Below are positions 46,306 to 57,068 of a stretch of 64,000 nt of DNA, in pieces. This DNA is from Choristoneura fumiferana (lineage: Eukaryota; Arthropoda; Insecta; Lepidoptera; Tortricidae). Where the stretch lies: the NCBI RefSeq assembly GCF_025370935.1, contig NC_133486.1, forward strand, positions 5,213,635-5,277,634. The letters run 5' to 3'. Each line of letters opens with the position of its first letter. The first letter of the stretch is position 1. The notes beneath the pieces are model-generated. The model searched no databases. It saw only the letters and a list, made by a program, of their open reading frames with translations, and was not told the origin of the DNA. Position numbers and translations under genes: made by a program.

Positions 46306-46543
46306 AACCCCCGACATTGTCACTTCAAAGTTCAATATCTCAAAAACGGCTAACTGATTTTGATAAAACATGTCCAAGAACCATCGCTAGAAGCCCTGCT
46401 TTCAAATAATAAAACCGCATTCAAATAGGTTCGCCCGTTTAAGAGCTACGGTGCCACAGACAGACACACACACACAGACATACAGACACACAGATACACA
46501 TAGCGTTCAAACTTATAACACCCCTATTTTTGCGTCGGGGGTT
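46306..46543 (+). mobile_element. MITE-like repeat with AACCCCCGAC ends, copy 1
   Basis: Begins aacccccgac and ends gtcgggggtt. The body includes 'tcaatatctcaaaaacggct' and a (CA)n-rich stretch. An inverted copy lies at about 51731-51945. Confidence 0.6.
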
Positions 46544-47030
46544 AATGATTCGTAAAGAAAAAAAAATTTTTTTGATCAACTAATAAAACAGTTCTCCACA
46601 AGGCGGGTGGAGCATTATTCAAACGTATCGGTGCTGATAATGCGATAACACTGTTTGTTTGCACTGAACGGTACGCGAAACCGATCCGAGATAAAAACGA
46701 ACGGAAAATAGAATAACATACCTACCGTTACGATAATAATATTGAAATAAGAGGAAACTGCTGAAAGGTTAAGGCGCTTTCTGTAGCTGTAGTATGAAGT
46801 GATACAGTTCTGATACTACTCGACACGATAAAGTAATACGAACCTATCCTACTTGTATACTCTATGTCATCATTATAGCTGTTAGCTTTCGAGTATAATT
46901 TAATTTCAACAGTTGGGGCTTCCTAAAGAGAATGAATACATACATAGGTGGCTACGGTACACTTAGTAATTTTTGTAAAGTGTGACGAAAAAATAACTAA
47001 GAACGTCGAACATATCATCCACAAATAATT
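46544..47030. other. No gene recognised
   Basis: AT-rich. Nothing supportable. Confidence 0.5.
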
Positions 47031-47231
47031 TTAATTTTTGTTTCCAGCTAAACCAAATTCATCAATAATTTTTGTTTCAAAAACGCACCGCCAACGAGTA
47101 CCACGGGCATTTTCTGTATCAATAAAACTCTCGATCTTCAATAGACAATGTCCTCCGATCCGAAGGTGACCGCCCATTGAAAACGGAAGCACGATTTGTT
47201 GCCCAACGCATCTAGACGAGGCCGTGCGTTT
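47031..47231 (-). CDS. Possible coding exon of unknown function
   Basis: A 67-codon minus-strand stretch ending in TAA at 47031 has protein-like composition and codon use (..VGQQIVLPFSMGGHLRIGG.., ..FIDTENARGTRWRCVFETK..), unlike the low-complexity frames nearby. It has no in-frame ATG at its 5' side, so it would have to be an internal or last exon. No confident acceptor was found, and I recognise no family. It could equally be a fragment of an unrecognised transposon or chance. Confidence 0.15.
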   Translation of the reverse strand, partial: KRTASSRCVGQQIVLPFSMGGHLRIGGHCLLKIESFIDTENARGTRWRCVFETKIIDEFGLAGNKN

Positions 47232-48235
47232 CACCTTTACCTCGTTGCCTGCCTTTAGTTAGATATGCTGGCGTCGGCGTCGATTTATGAAACCACCAAA
47301 TCGATACCACCCCTGGATAATACATGAAGCTGGCGACATAATGCCACTACACGACCCAAGGACCAGATACATATTTAAACGTGTTTTAGGACTAAAGGCT
47401 TTGTCCCTTTCATTGATTGCTATTGCTACGGCTTAAGCATTCATTGTGTCTGTTTCGCTCCAGTTTAACGTACACTTGCCTCTTATTGTTTATAAACTAA
47501 GCGAAGCCTCTTGTTTTTAAATTCGTATCAAATCGAGATAAAGCTACGGGTATAATAATTCCTATGTAAATAAATTCAGCATTGCGGCTCTATAACCTTG
47601 CTCGAGAGATTTCGACGAAGTAGTCTATTTATTGCGTCTTTGTTGGGAGGCACATGTGTTTATTACGATAACATTTGCAGGTACTAAGCCTGAGAACCAA
47701 GGAGTGGATCGAGCGAGTAAACTAAGACGGCAGTATTGTTTTGAAGCGTTAATCGAACCCCAAAACAATGTTATAGGAGGCCATGCGGGCAGTTTCCACC
47801 CTCGCGGACTGGAGTGGGGTTGCCCATTCAGAGTCACTAAGTCTGGCGGTCTATTTTTATGCCCGCATACACCTCTATAAAACGTTTCATGCCCGAACAA
47901 GCTGTAGGCACTTATGGCATCTTTGGAACTCGGCAATCATACTTTTATAGCTTCTACATTTACCATAATTTATTACGAAGGCTCCCTCAGTTACGTTGAT
48001 ATTAAATTATCGGTGTCTTTTCGAATTAATGGTAACAGCGTAATTAATAAAAATACTTTCCTTAAATACCGGGTAATATAAGGGCAACATCATTTCAATT
48101 CAAAGACAACAACGCAAAAAGTATCCTGACACTGCAGAAAAACATACTTACACCGTTCTGAAAATACAGAGCTCTCGTTGCAAAAAAAAGTTGCACGTCA
48201 TTTGTTTATGGAAACAGTGATACAAATGCGGGGGC
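47232..48235. other. No gene recognised
   Basis: Frames are open on both strands at 47625-47936, a sign of chance openness rather than coding. Composition is more balanced there than in the flanks. Confidence 0.4.
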
Positions 48236-48480
48236 TTGGGGACGCGATACCCTCCTCGTCCTGTGAATGCATGCGCTCGGAATCATAATGGCTCTCATTC
48301 GTCTGGTGCCCGGGGCAAGGGGGCTTCGAGCCTTCATTGAGCGCTCCCGGGCTCAGCAGTCTATTTTAGGGGCCAGGGAGGGCCCCCGCGCGAGGGTGAG
48401 AGGGCGTGACGTCACACGCCATCCCAGCGACCCCCACCCGCGAACGAAGGCGAAATCTACGAAGACGAAACATATGTACA
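48225..48480. promoter_or_regulatory. GC/CpG-rich patch with CRE palindrome
   Basis: An isolated GC-rich block (ggtgcccggggcaaggggg, gagggcccccgcgcgagg) contains a perfect TGACGTCA at 48407-48414 within gcgtgacgtcacacgc. CREB/ATF-type bZIP proteins bind this octamer. It could be a promoter or enhancer. No transcription start or TATA placement can be defended. Confidence 0.3.
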
Positions 48481-51020
48481 ACAGTTCCTGCGGAAAATTA
48501 GAATTGGATCCGTAATTGGCTTCGGGCTTTTTTTGTTTGTAATTAACTGTCTATCATTGGAGGTCGAACGTTAAATTGTCAACAAGAACAATTTGGTGAG
48601 CTAGACAGTCAAATCAGCCCATTTATTTCAGCTAGTTACGGCAGTTTGACATTGAAATGCAATTTCATTTGACAATGAGGCGAGTAGGTATTATTGATTA
48701 TTTCGAATTGGGACCAATATTCCATTTTTATCAAAATGCAATTGTGCTGAAAAATATTTAGAACCAAATTTCTTGTCCTATGATATAATTCACCAGCAAA
48801 ATTTGTAGATAGATATAAAATATTTGAGAAAAGAATATCAGCAAAACAAAGTCTTAGAAACAGTACAACCGTTGATCGTGTGGGCGGCAGACTAAAATAT
48901 TAATTAAATAAATGCTTTCAACTCTACAGCAATATTAAAAACTTTTGTGTAATGTTATAGTGGAAAGAAGTTTCTACCTCCAACAATTCTTTAGAAAGCG
49001 ATGTAGACGCATCAACGCTCTTAAGAAATAATAACGTCGGGAGTTAAACAAAAGGAGTATTAGAAAACTGAAATAAAACATAGCTCAGGGAAAACACAAT
49101 TAGCATGTTATACATGAGTCATGGAAAAGAATGAAGTAACTTAGAGGTATCCTATACTAAACGAACAATATTTGTATGTTTTGACATCTCTAACGAACGA
49201 TTTCGGTGAAATTTTCCGTACAGGTTATGAAATAGGTTGGTAAAATTTTCTGTAAATAAAAGGTGTGAATGAACGAGCCATATTTTCACGCCTTCAGCGT
49301 CACTAATTCACCACATTCCAACTAGAATCCATAACGTATTGCTGTTCCGTAAGCCGTTAATTAGTTAAGAGATCACTGATACCAGCACATACTTATCTTT
49401 TACAAATTATTTATTTATTTCTGAGGATCTCGGAAACGGCTCTAATGATTTTCGAAATTTATTAAGCGGAGGCTTTCGGGGGCGAACAATCGATCAAGCT
49501 TGGCCTTATCTCTGAAAAAGAAAACGCGTTTGCAATTTTTTTTGGCAAAATTTCATGCGCGAGTCTAACACTTACAAGCAAAATTCACTTACATATCCAA
49601 TCATATTTCTTCTTCTACTATTTTTATCGTAAATTTGAGAGCAGAGGATTTTTTCTCATTCATAAAAAAACGGTAAATAATAAAAATTAAATTAAAAATG
49701 AAAGGGGTCCCCATGGTGGGAATCGCGATTTTTCTGCGGTTTTTGAGTTGCTAAAAAATCCTGGCCAAATTAAACAAACTAAAATCATGGAATTTAGGTC
49801 CAACTTGGCAGACGTACCGTAATGCAAGACTTTGCAATTGTGAGTGATGCCACTTAACGGCATGACGTTGGTTTCACAGCACCCATTGTGTACCGTGGGA
49901 GCTCGTCACATGTGCTAGAAATATGCTTTGCCACTAATTACGTTCAAAAGAAAATGTATAAGACAGACACGAAGAATTTTTTAACGTCCGCAAGAATGCT
50001 ATTGCGTGCAGTTTTAGATTAGAACGTGACTATAACTAGTAATATAGTAATCTACGGTTATAAGTCTTGTCACTTCTACAGTGTTACATCGAACCAACTC
50101 CTTTGGTTGTATGTAAATTTTACCAACAATCACACTTGCTCAATGAAAAATTCTTTTAAGCTTGATTCACGCCGACTTGAAGTTCATTACATTATAAACA
50201 GTCATTGCCATTTATATGAGAACGTACGTATGTACATACAAATGATGCCTGTTGTTTTCCATCCAAAAATTTGTTTACTTTTAATTCAAATTCGCCCCCT
50301 GAAGCAAGCCGCAAGAATATCGCTTGCAGATGCGAAGAAGGAACTTATCTTTGTCTTTTAATTATCTTTTATAAGATTCCTTTGAGTCTTTTACAACGAC
50401 CAATTCAACTACACTCAGGATTTCAAAGCTAACACGTGAAATATAACATCATTCTAGCTTTTTACTTCAGTTGCTTGAAATTGCTTTTTTGCTAATAATA
50501 AAATTCGCAACGAATCATGCCAAATAATTGACTACAATTTTGCGTCAGTGAAATAATAGCAACCGCGAACAGCGGAAACCTCTATCAAGTGATATCGGTG
50601 AATTATTAGTTTTTAAATTGCTAATTAAAATCATGAACTAAAACAATGACTTTGCTTACCCGCGAGCTCGTGTTTTTGAAGACATTTAAAAATTCTTTCA
50701 CAACTCAATTTGCCAAACAATAAATCGATGTAACAAGTGAAAAAATGCTTAAATATTCCCTATTCATGTCATGATCGATGTCGTATCACCACTTTAAGCT
50801 ATAAATACAAAAGTAGAGAAATACCTAGTGATGACTAAGTGTAATTCATAACCAATTTCAAATCAAAGAAATTCGACGGCTGATTAGACATTGGTTATCG
50901 TTACAATAACTTGATGCAACCCACAGACGACGACATTGATTAAATAGACTGCAAAATAAACAAAAAATTGGTCCAGTCAGCAGCAGAAGTAGATGAGCGA
51001 TTGTGGTGCTCAAAATGATG
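48481..51020. other. No gene recognised
   Basis: AT-rich. The frame at 50026-50361 (+) shows no domain. Confidence 0.5.
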
Positions 51021-51022
51021 TA

Positions 51023-51277
51023 TACTCCATTTAACATTTGAAACTCAACGGTAAAATTTAGACGTTTTTAAATGAAACAACGAAACTATTTAAAATTGAT
51101 GTGATGTACCCACAATCTACAGTAATAAAATATTTGAATTTGAATAAAATTGTGTTAACTTCTAAAATAAAAACATAATAGATACCGATAGGTATTTTTA
51201 GTCTATTTGTGATCGAAATACAGAGAAACGTGTGTTACAATTTGACCGTTAATTCAAACCATAAATTATACGGAGTA
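51023..51277 (-). mobile_element. TACTCC MITE, copy 2 (TA-flanked)
   Basis: Inverted relative of 38782-39005, with ends TACTCCATTTAA and ..ATACGGAGTA and TA on both sides (51021-51022, 51278-51279). It is about 30 bp longer than copy 1, with an insertion around 51110-51150. Confidence 0.75.
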
Positions 51278-51730
51278 TAAACACTCTTATTTCCTTGGCA
51301 GTAGAGTCGTGTGTAGATAATTTCGAGCACCGTCACCGCTCATCCACTTCTGCCTCTGACTGTATTTATTAAATTTTAGAACGTATTTCGAAGTTTGGAC
51401 CGTGGTGGTTAATTTCGATCCATCGTAAGGTTAGTAATCTAAAACGTAGGCGGTATATTGCCTCAACCCATTAACCAATACATCCAAAATACGGGACTGC
51501 TCAAAAGTTTCACAACATAGGTGGCCTGTACTCTATCTGTACAATCAAATCATTTACTGCTTCTGCTTGGTCCTTCGTTCGTACGTTTTCTAAGTAGGTA
51601 AGTGTCATTATGAATTCCCTGATCAAAAGCAAAGCGACGTCATTATGAAGTTTTTTGTGAAAAGGTTCCAGTGGGTAACGATTGTGTTGCTTGGACAGTA
51701 CAGTCCTAAAATTTGCAGCTGTACACTTTT

Positions 51731-51945
51731 AACCTCCGACGCAAAGAGGGTTGTTATAAGTTAGACCGCTATGTGGCATCATGATGCTTGAATAGCTCCC
51801 AAAGGAATGGTCCGATTTAGATGCCGCTTTTTTTTTAATCGACAGCTAGTTTAATTAAGATAGTTTTAACTAAGATTAATTAGAACCGGTTCAGCCGTTT
51901 TTGAGACATGAAAATTGAAATTACGTTGTCGGGTGAAGTTGGATT
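51731..51945 (-). mobile_element. MITE-like AACCCCCGAC repeat, copy 2, diverged
   Basis: Starts aacctccgacgcaaagaggg and ends acgttgtcggg. It contains 'ggttcagccgtttttgagac', the inverse of 'ctcaaaaacggctaactgat' in copy 1. Confidence 0.6.
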
Positions 51946-52074
51946 TTCCGGATTTTGGGAAAATTAGCTTTTTGAAAAAGTGTACTTTTTGGTAAAATGT
52001 ACTTAAAGGCAAGTGCAGTGCAAGTATAGTATTTATACCTAGTGCCATCCACGAAGACGCGTGATTTTGATGAA

Positions 52075-52415
52075 ATCAGACATTACAGTATTTCTCAAAA
52101 AGTTGTCCCATCATGAAATTGACAAGAAATCAGTTTTGTCAAGTCAAGACATTATTAACCCTAAGGACGAGATCATAAAACTAAACTACATTAAAAGATA
52201 CAAAATTTCTTGACGTCAGGAAAACGTCACGAAATCTTGTGAGGAAAAAATCGTAATTTTGTAACTACATCAAAAGTTTCTATTGGATTCAACAACAAAG
52301 ATTATCTGACTTTTTATCACTTTTACCACAAGGTTTTGTATATATTTAAAAACAATATTACTTATTTTTCATGATGAAATAGCGTCAGGATTTTGTTTTA
52401 AATAAGTGGACAACT
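52075..52415 (-). repeat. Dispersed repeat, copy 2 (partner of 9590-9905)
   Basis: Contains ttctcaaaaagttgtcccat, aaccctaaggacgagatcat, cgaaatcttgtgaggaaaaa, tagcgtcaggattttgtttt, all inverse matches to copy 1. Confidence 0.7.
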
Positions 52416-52996
52416 GAAAAATTGAAAAATGGACAAAAAATTTGAGAAATAATCATTAATGTAATATGAACCACGGCACGCTTCATCGTGAATGACTCTA
52501 CCTATACAGTGTACCTACATGTCGCAGAAAGTCGGTTTTACCAGCCTAAGCAACAACCACACTAGAATAGTTTTCCGAAATAATACGAAAAAAGATGAAG
52601 TAAAAAAGTAAAAATACTAAATTAATCCAGTATAAGTAAAGTCAAGGTCATAAATATATATGTACGTTACCAAGACGTCAATCTATATAACTTTTTACCT
52701 CTAACCATAAGGACGATGTATACCTACATATATTTAACGCTTTGACTGTATAGATATTTATGCCCTCGTCTGTACATAGTATAAACAAAGCTGTCTGATA
52801 GATTACGCGAAACTTCGCACAAAATTTCCGCTAGACAATAAATAGGTACTCGGCAAATTGAGAGATCGTAGTTGTTTACTGACCTCGATATTCAGCTTAT
52901 CCAATATTCAGTGTATAATAGCTCTGTTTACCTGAAACCATGAAAAAAAGGAACCATTAACGAAACGTGAGAAAACAACTTGAATATATTAAATTA

Positions 52997-53491
52997 CTAG
53001 AGTTTACCCGCGGCTTCGCACGCCTTAACTATTCGATCTGGTAGTTACAATTGAAATTCCGGGATCTTACAAAATTCCCCGTGAATTCCCAAAATGTATA
53101 TCGTGGTCTTCATTGAGATTGTGTTAAGAACAACTGTTAAATATGTCAACTGATTGTATCCCTGTCCCGTGGGAATATCGTGACAGAAAGTACCCTATGT
53201 GTTACTCTAGACGTCCAGCTACCTACATACCAAAGTTCATGAACTATGCAATTTTCCAAGATTCATTCAAATCGTTTGTTCTGTATAAATAGGCCGCAAT
53301 GGGCACTTTTATAGATACGTCATTTTGTTAAACTACCAGCGCTTTCGGATTGACCATCATTGCCAATAAAAACTATCCTATGTCCTTCTCTGGGACTCAA
53401 ACTATCTGCATACCGAATTTCATCTAAATTGGTTCAGTGGTTTAGACGTGAAGAGGTAACATAAAAACAAACAGACTTACAAACTTTCGCA
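52997..53491 (-). mobile_element. Helitron-like element, short relative of 40911-43247
   Basis: On the minus strand the 3' end is gcgaagccgcgggtaaactCTAG, followed by T. The body has a single equivalent of the minisatellite unit (cgtgggaatatcg; ctacctacataccaaa) and the same LINE-like segment (ggccgcaatgggcac). The 5' terminus breaks at acaaactttcgca, where the next copy begins. Confidence 0.65.
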
Positions 53492-53535
53492 TCCCACTAA
53501 TATTATAAATGCGAAAGTTTGTAAGTCTGTTTCTT
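53492..53535 (+). mobile_element. Helitron-like 5' terminus, head-to-head copy
   Basis: TCCCACTAATATTATAAATG and gcgaaagtttgtaagtctgt in plus orientation follow immediately after the minus copy. This makes a perfect 21-bp inverted repeat around the 18-base tcccactaatattataaa. No matching 3' end was found downstream. Confidence 0.6.
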
Positions 53536-53944
53536 GTTTTATTACCTCGCCTCGTCAGTCACCACGTCTAAACGTCCCTCTCAGGGTCTCACTCAAACTA
53601 TCGTAACTTGAGGCTTTGGTTTATTTGACTGCAACGCTGATCTTAGGAAACCAAAGCTTAAGCGTGGAAGCGTAACAGACACAATCACATTCTTTTTTAT
53701 ATTAGCCAAAATGGTAAACTAAATACACTCTAAAATAGAGCGTGTAAGATCAAGAACTAATTTGGAATTTCTAGATCCCACTTTGCCGCCTGTTATAAAC
53801 AAAATTTGAAAGTTACGCCTCTGGGATAATTACTTATCAACTTCGGACTTATTTGGGTGAAGTTCTAGAGAGTAAGTATAAAGCCAAATTAAACTACGTT
53901 CGCTTATTAAATTTAACTTTTCGAAGACGTAATGCAATATTATT

Positions 53945-54165
53945 ATTTTTTATCCAACTGGATGGCAAACGAGCAAGTGGGTCTCCTGATGATAAGAGAT
54001 CACCACCGCCCATAGACACCTGCAACACCAGGGGGATTGCAGATGCGTTGCCAACCTAGAGGCCTAAGATGGTATACCTCAAGTGCCAGTAATTTCACCG
54101 GCTGTCTTACTCTCCACGCCGAAACACAACAGTGCAAGCACTGCTGTTTCACGGCAGCATTGAGC
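53945..54165 (-). mobile_element. Retroelement 3' end, inverted copy of the 44345 family
   Basis: Begins with the complement of the A-rich tail (ttatttttta), then ggatggcaaacgagcaagtg and continues to cagtgcaagcactgctg. The small overlapping frames here are by-products. Confidence 0.65.
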
Positions 54166-55980
54166 AATTCAGAGTCCTTTATTAGGGAGGAAATTACACG
54201 AATTATTCGGAACGAGGTTAGGACTGATCCAGTTACGGTTACGGTCCAACGTGTCCCTTCTAAATGAGTTCCAGCAAATTCCAACTTAAAGTAAGTCTAA
54301 ACTCACACGTTTCGTCCGATGCGGAATATAGGTACTTACCTAGTTATCTATTAATTATATAAAAAAAATACAATTTGTCAACTTTGAACAATTAGTGCTC
54401 TTATTTATTAAAGGCTCTCTGAAGCTATTACCTTCGAAGCTTTTAAGGCTATTGAAGGTTTCTTTGTTTATTCGGCTTAACCGGAAGAAAGGTACGCAGC
54501 GTGCAAACTTTCAAAGCCACAGTACGAGATACGGTTGTTTGGAAATATCGCTCTGAAGCAATAAGGCCGCCTACTGTTTACCTTGTTTTTTTCTCTACGT
54601 TTCTGTTATCTGTATTGCTTACCACGTAGCGTTCAATTAAGAGTCACTGTCTGTCATTGTACCTCTATAGTATTACGTATCATATGCTTGGCAATGGCAA
54701 CCCTAGGCCATATTGCTCTCGAAACAATATTAGCATACTGCGCAGAACAGTAAAGACATGGTTTAGCGTGTGTTATAATTGTAGCGTTGTGCAGCACATT
54801 GTACGATTACATGTAACGGTGGTGCGGTTTTCGATCGAGTTCCCATAGTAAAGTTCATCCAATGCATAATAATGTGGCCAGTTCGAGGAAAACTCCCACT
54901 GGTGGCCAGTATATGCGGTTGACACGCGACATTCCTTTGCAAGGGAAAATGAGATTTGCAAATCCATATGTGTTCGCATAAAGAACATAAGCTTAACAGT
55001 TACTGAGTGAGATTAGGTCGAGGCCTTAACAAATATAAATAGTTAAGTTTTAAGTTTAAATCCGACCAACAAGCCTCTATTTCACCTTATGATAAGTGCA
55101 GTATTTAATCTGTACTACTACTAATAATGTAATAATGTATTGCCATCGTATTTTGTCGCAAAATTTCGTGTTTATCTTGGTTTCTCAACTACCTACTACT
55201 ACCAAGAGCGCAGCCTAAGGTATCGCCAATATTTGGAAGAATTATATTTTTTCTTTTAGAAATATATAATTTTACTCGCAAATGTGATGAAAAACATTGT
55301 ATGTCGCACGGGCGGTACTAGAATTACGAACATAGACTCATTAAAGCCCTCAGTCTTCGACGTCGGGCTTCTAATAGACTCTCGTTCGTTATTCCTTATT
55401 TACCGCCCATAAGACACAATGTACTATTAACAACTAGATAAAGTCGCCTCTGTAATGAACATCAATGATTTATATTAGGGCAACCTATAGCCTACAGCAA
55501 GAGTAGCCTGTATAGAAGGAAAACTATTGCTTCAAAGGAAAACAGGTGCATCAAAAGAACAAGTTAAACTTGGCTTGTGGAGCTGGCAAAATAAAATAAA
55601 ACATAATACAACAAAAAAACTAAAAGTTTGACAAAAGTTTAGTAGTTTTTGCAAATATAACAATCCCTTTTAAAGGTAAACGATATGTACAGTACATTGC
55701 AGTCATGCATGTAGTGTGTCGTCCATGTATGCGCCAGCGCAGCTGTTTACAATGGTCTCGTTAGGCGTGCCAGATAGCATCGAATCGGGAGTTACAGACC
55801 GACGTCTATCGGTGAGAATTGTCCAATAGAAGATCATTTATGGCTAAGATAAGGTTAAAACCGGTTCGATTTGCGTTAGTTTATCTTCAATTCTCCGACA
55901 AAGACGCTATGAGCAAAGCAGTACAACACGCTTCTAAGATTTTCTAAAAAAAACAGATGAAGAATTTCGGTTGGTTGGTC
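54166..55980. other. No gene; one LINE-tail fragment
   Basis: A fragment at 54540-54600 (gaaatatcgctctgaagcaa, taaggccgcctactg) resembles the LINE 3' UTR family at 44104. The rest is AT-rich with no recognisable gene. Confidence 0.45.
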
Positions 55981-55984
55981 GGAT

Positions 55985-56070
55985 TCCTCGGTGGTCAAGT
56001 CAGCAGGACACCTCTGACACGAAAATCTACAGGAGCTGCGGGTTCAAATCCTACCTTACCTATCCTCCTC
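55985..56070 (+). mobile_element. Second type of tRNA-like SINE head
   Basis: ggtggtcaagtcagcagg resembles a box A and GGTTCAAATCC at 56041-56051 is a good box B, spaced as in a tRNA gene. The intervening sequence (cctctgacacgaaaatctac) does not form a clean anticodon arm. It is probably a SINE remnant different from the family at 12221. Confidence 0.45.
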
Positions 56071-56668
56071 CTGAAGCCCATCATAAAGTCCACATAAATA
56101 TTTTGAAAAAAATTGACAAATCAATTAGTATCTAAAAGTTTCGAGAATAAAGTCAAACTGCCGTCAAACTGCCATGGTGTAAAACAATAGAAAAACAAAA
56201 GAATTTTTACTTTGTTACATTGTCATAAGATTCCTAATTCCCTTGAACTTATTGTGTACATTCTATTGCACATTGGGCCGCACGAAGCTATACTTGGTTT
56301 GGATAGGTATTTAACTAAATGTAAAGAAAACAAAGTCAATTGGTGACTTAAATATTGAAATTCCCCCATTAAATTATCTAAACATTTACATTTCTGTATT
56401 GAATTGAAATAGACTAGTTTATAGAAAAGTAAAATGTTTAAAATCCATGAATGTACCAAATCTGACAGCTGAAGTTTGTTTACATTTAGTTAAATACCTA
56501 TCCATCCAAACCATAAAGGTATAAGGGTATAAGGATGAAGAGGTAACAAACAGACAGACCGAGGAGCAGACAGAATTATTTTTGTATTTATATTATTAGA
56601 AGTATGGCTCATCTTCAGGCATACGCATGTCCACCTTAGAAAATTATCCATAAATAATAAGACCGTTA

Positions 56669-56674
56669 TTTATT
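56669..56674 (-). terminator. Possible poly(A) signal AATAAA
   Basis: On the minus strand AATAAA lies about 50 bases beyond the stop codon of the candidate terminal exon at 56724. The hexamer is common in AT-rich DNA, so on its own this is weak. Confidence 0.3.
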
Positions 56675-56723
56675 AAGCTGTTAAATGCAATGGACATATT
56701 CTCAGTGTCACCGACACTCGCCG

Positions 56724-56939
56724 TTATGGATCTGATGCTATGGCATCTAGTTCAACGGATGGCATGAAGCTAAACAATCGGTTGTTATCTTGGACGTAAC
56801 GAATAGGCAAACATTCGCATTCTAGGGAGCAATGCACTCTGTCAATGCAGTTGCATCGGCCTCGGCCACATGCGTCACTTGGTACTTGTACTTGTTCGGT
56901 GTCAATGCGAGCGCCGGGCTCAGAGACCTTATTAGAAAA
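56724..56939 (-). CDS. Candidate terminal exon, cysteine-rich protein
   Basis: Minus-strand coding-like stretch of about 70 codons ending in TAA at 56724. It is preceded by a plausible splice acceptor (attacttttctaataag, exon starting GTCTCTGAGCCC). The encoded tail has closely spaced cysteines (ACGRGRCNCIDRVHCSLECE), then a hydrophilic C-terminus. Codon use is mixed and GC-richer than its surroundings, and a poly(A) hexamer follows. No family is recognised, and no upstream exon can be assigned within the window. A chance frame remains possible. Confidence 0.3.
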   Translation of the reverse strand, partial: FSNKVSEPGARIDTEQVQVPSDACGRGRCNCIDRVHCSLECECLPIRYVQDNNRLFSFMPSVELDAIASDP

Positions 56940-57026
56940 GTAATAGGAGTTCAGCGTAGACACTCAAGAAATAATGAATTACGATGACTAGAGGCACGTC
57001 TTTACCCTATTATTGTAAGTTTTATT

Positions 57027-57068
57027 ACTTGCTCGTTTGCCATCCAGTCGAATAATAAAATAAAAAAA
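57027..57068 (+). mobile_element. Retroelement 3' tail (44345 family), minimal copy
   Basis: Only ttgctcgtttgccatccagt, cgaataataaaataaaaaaa remains, i.e. the last ~40 bp with an A-rich tail. Confidence 0.6.

Noticed and set aside
47625..47936. 103-codon minus-strand gene
   Set aside because: The plus strand is open over the same interval (47632-47880), there is no splice or start context, and no recognisable domain.
54000..54284. 94-codon minus-strand gene
   Set aside because: Most of it lies in the retroelement 3' end repeated at 44345-44635.
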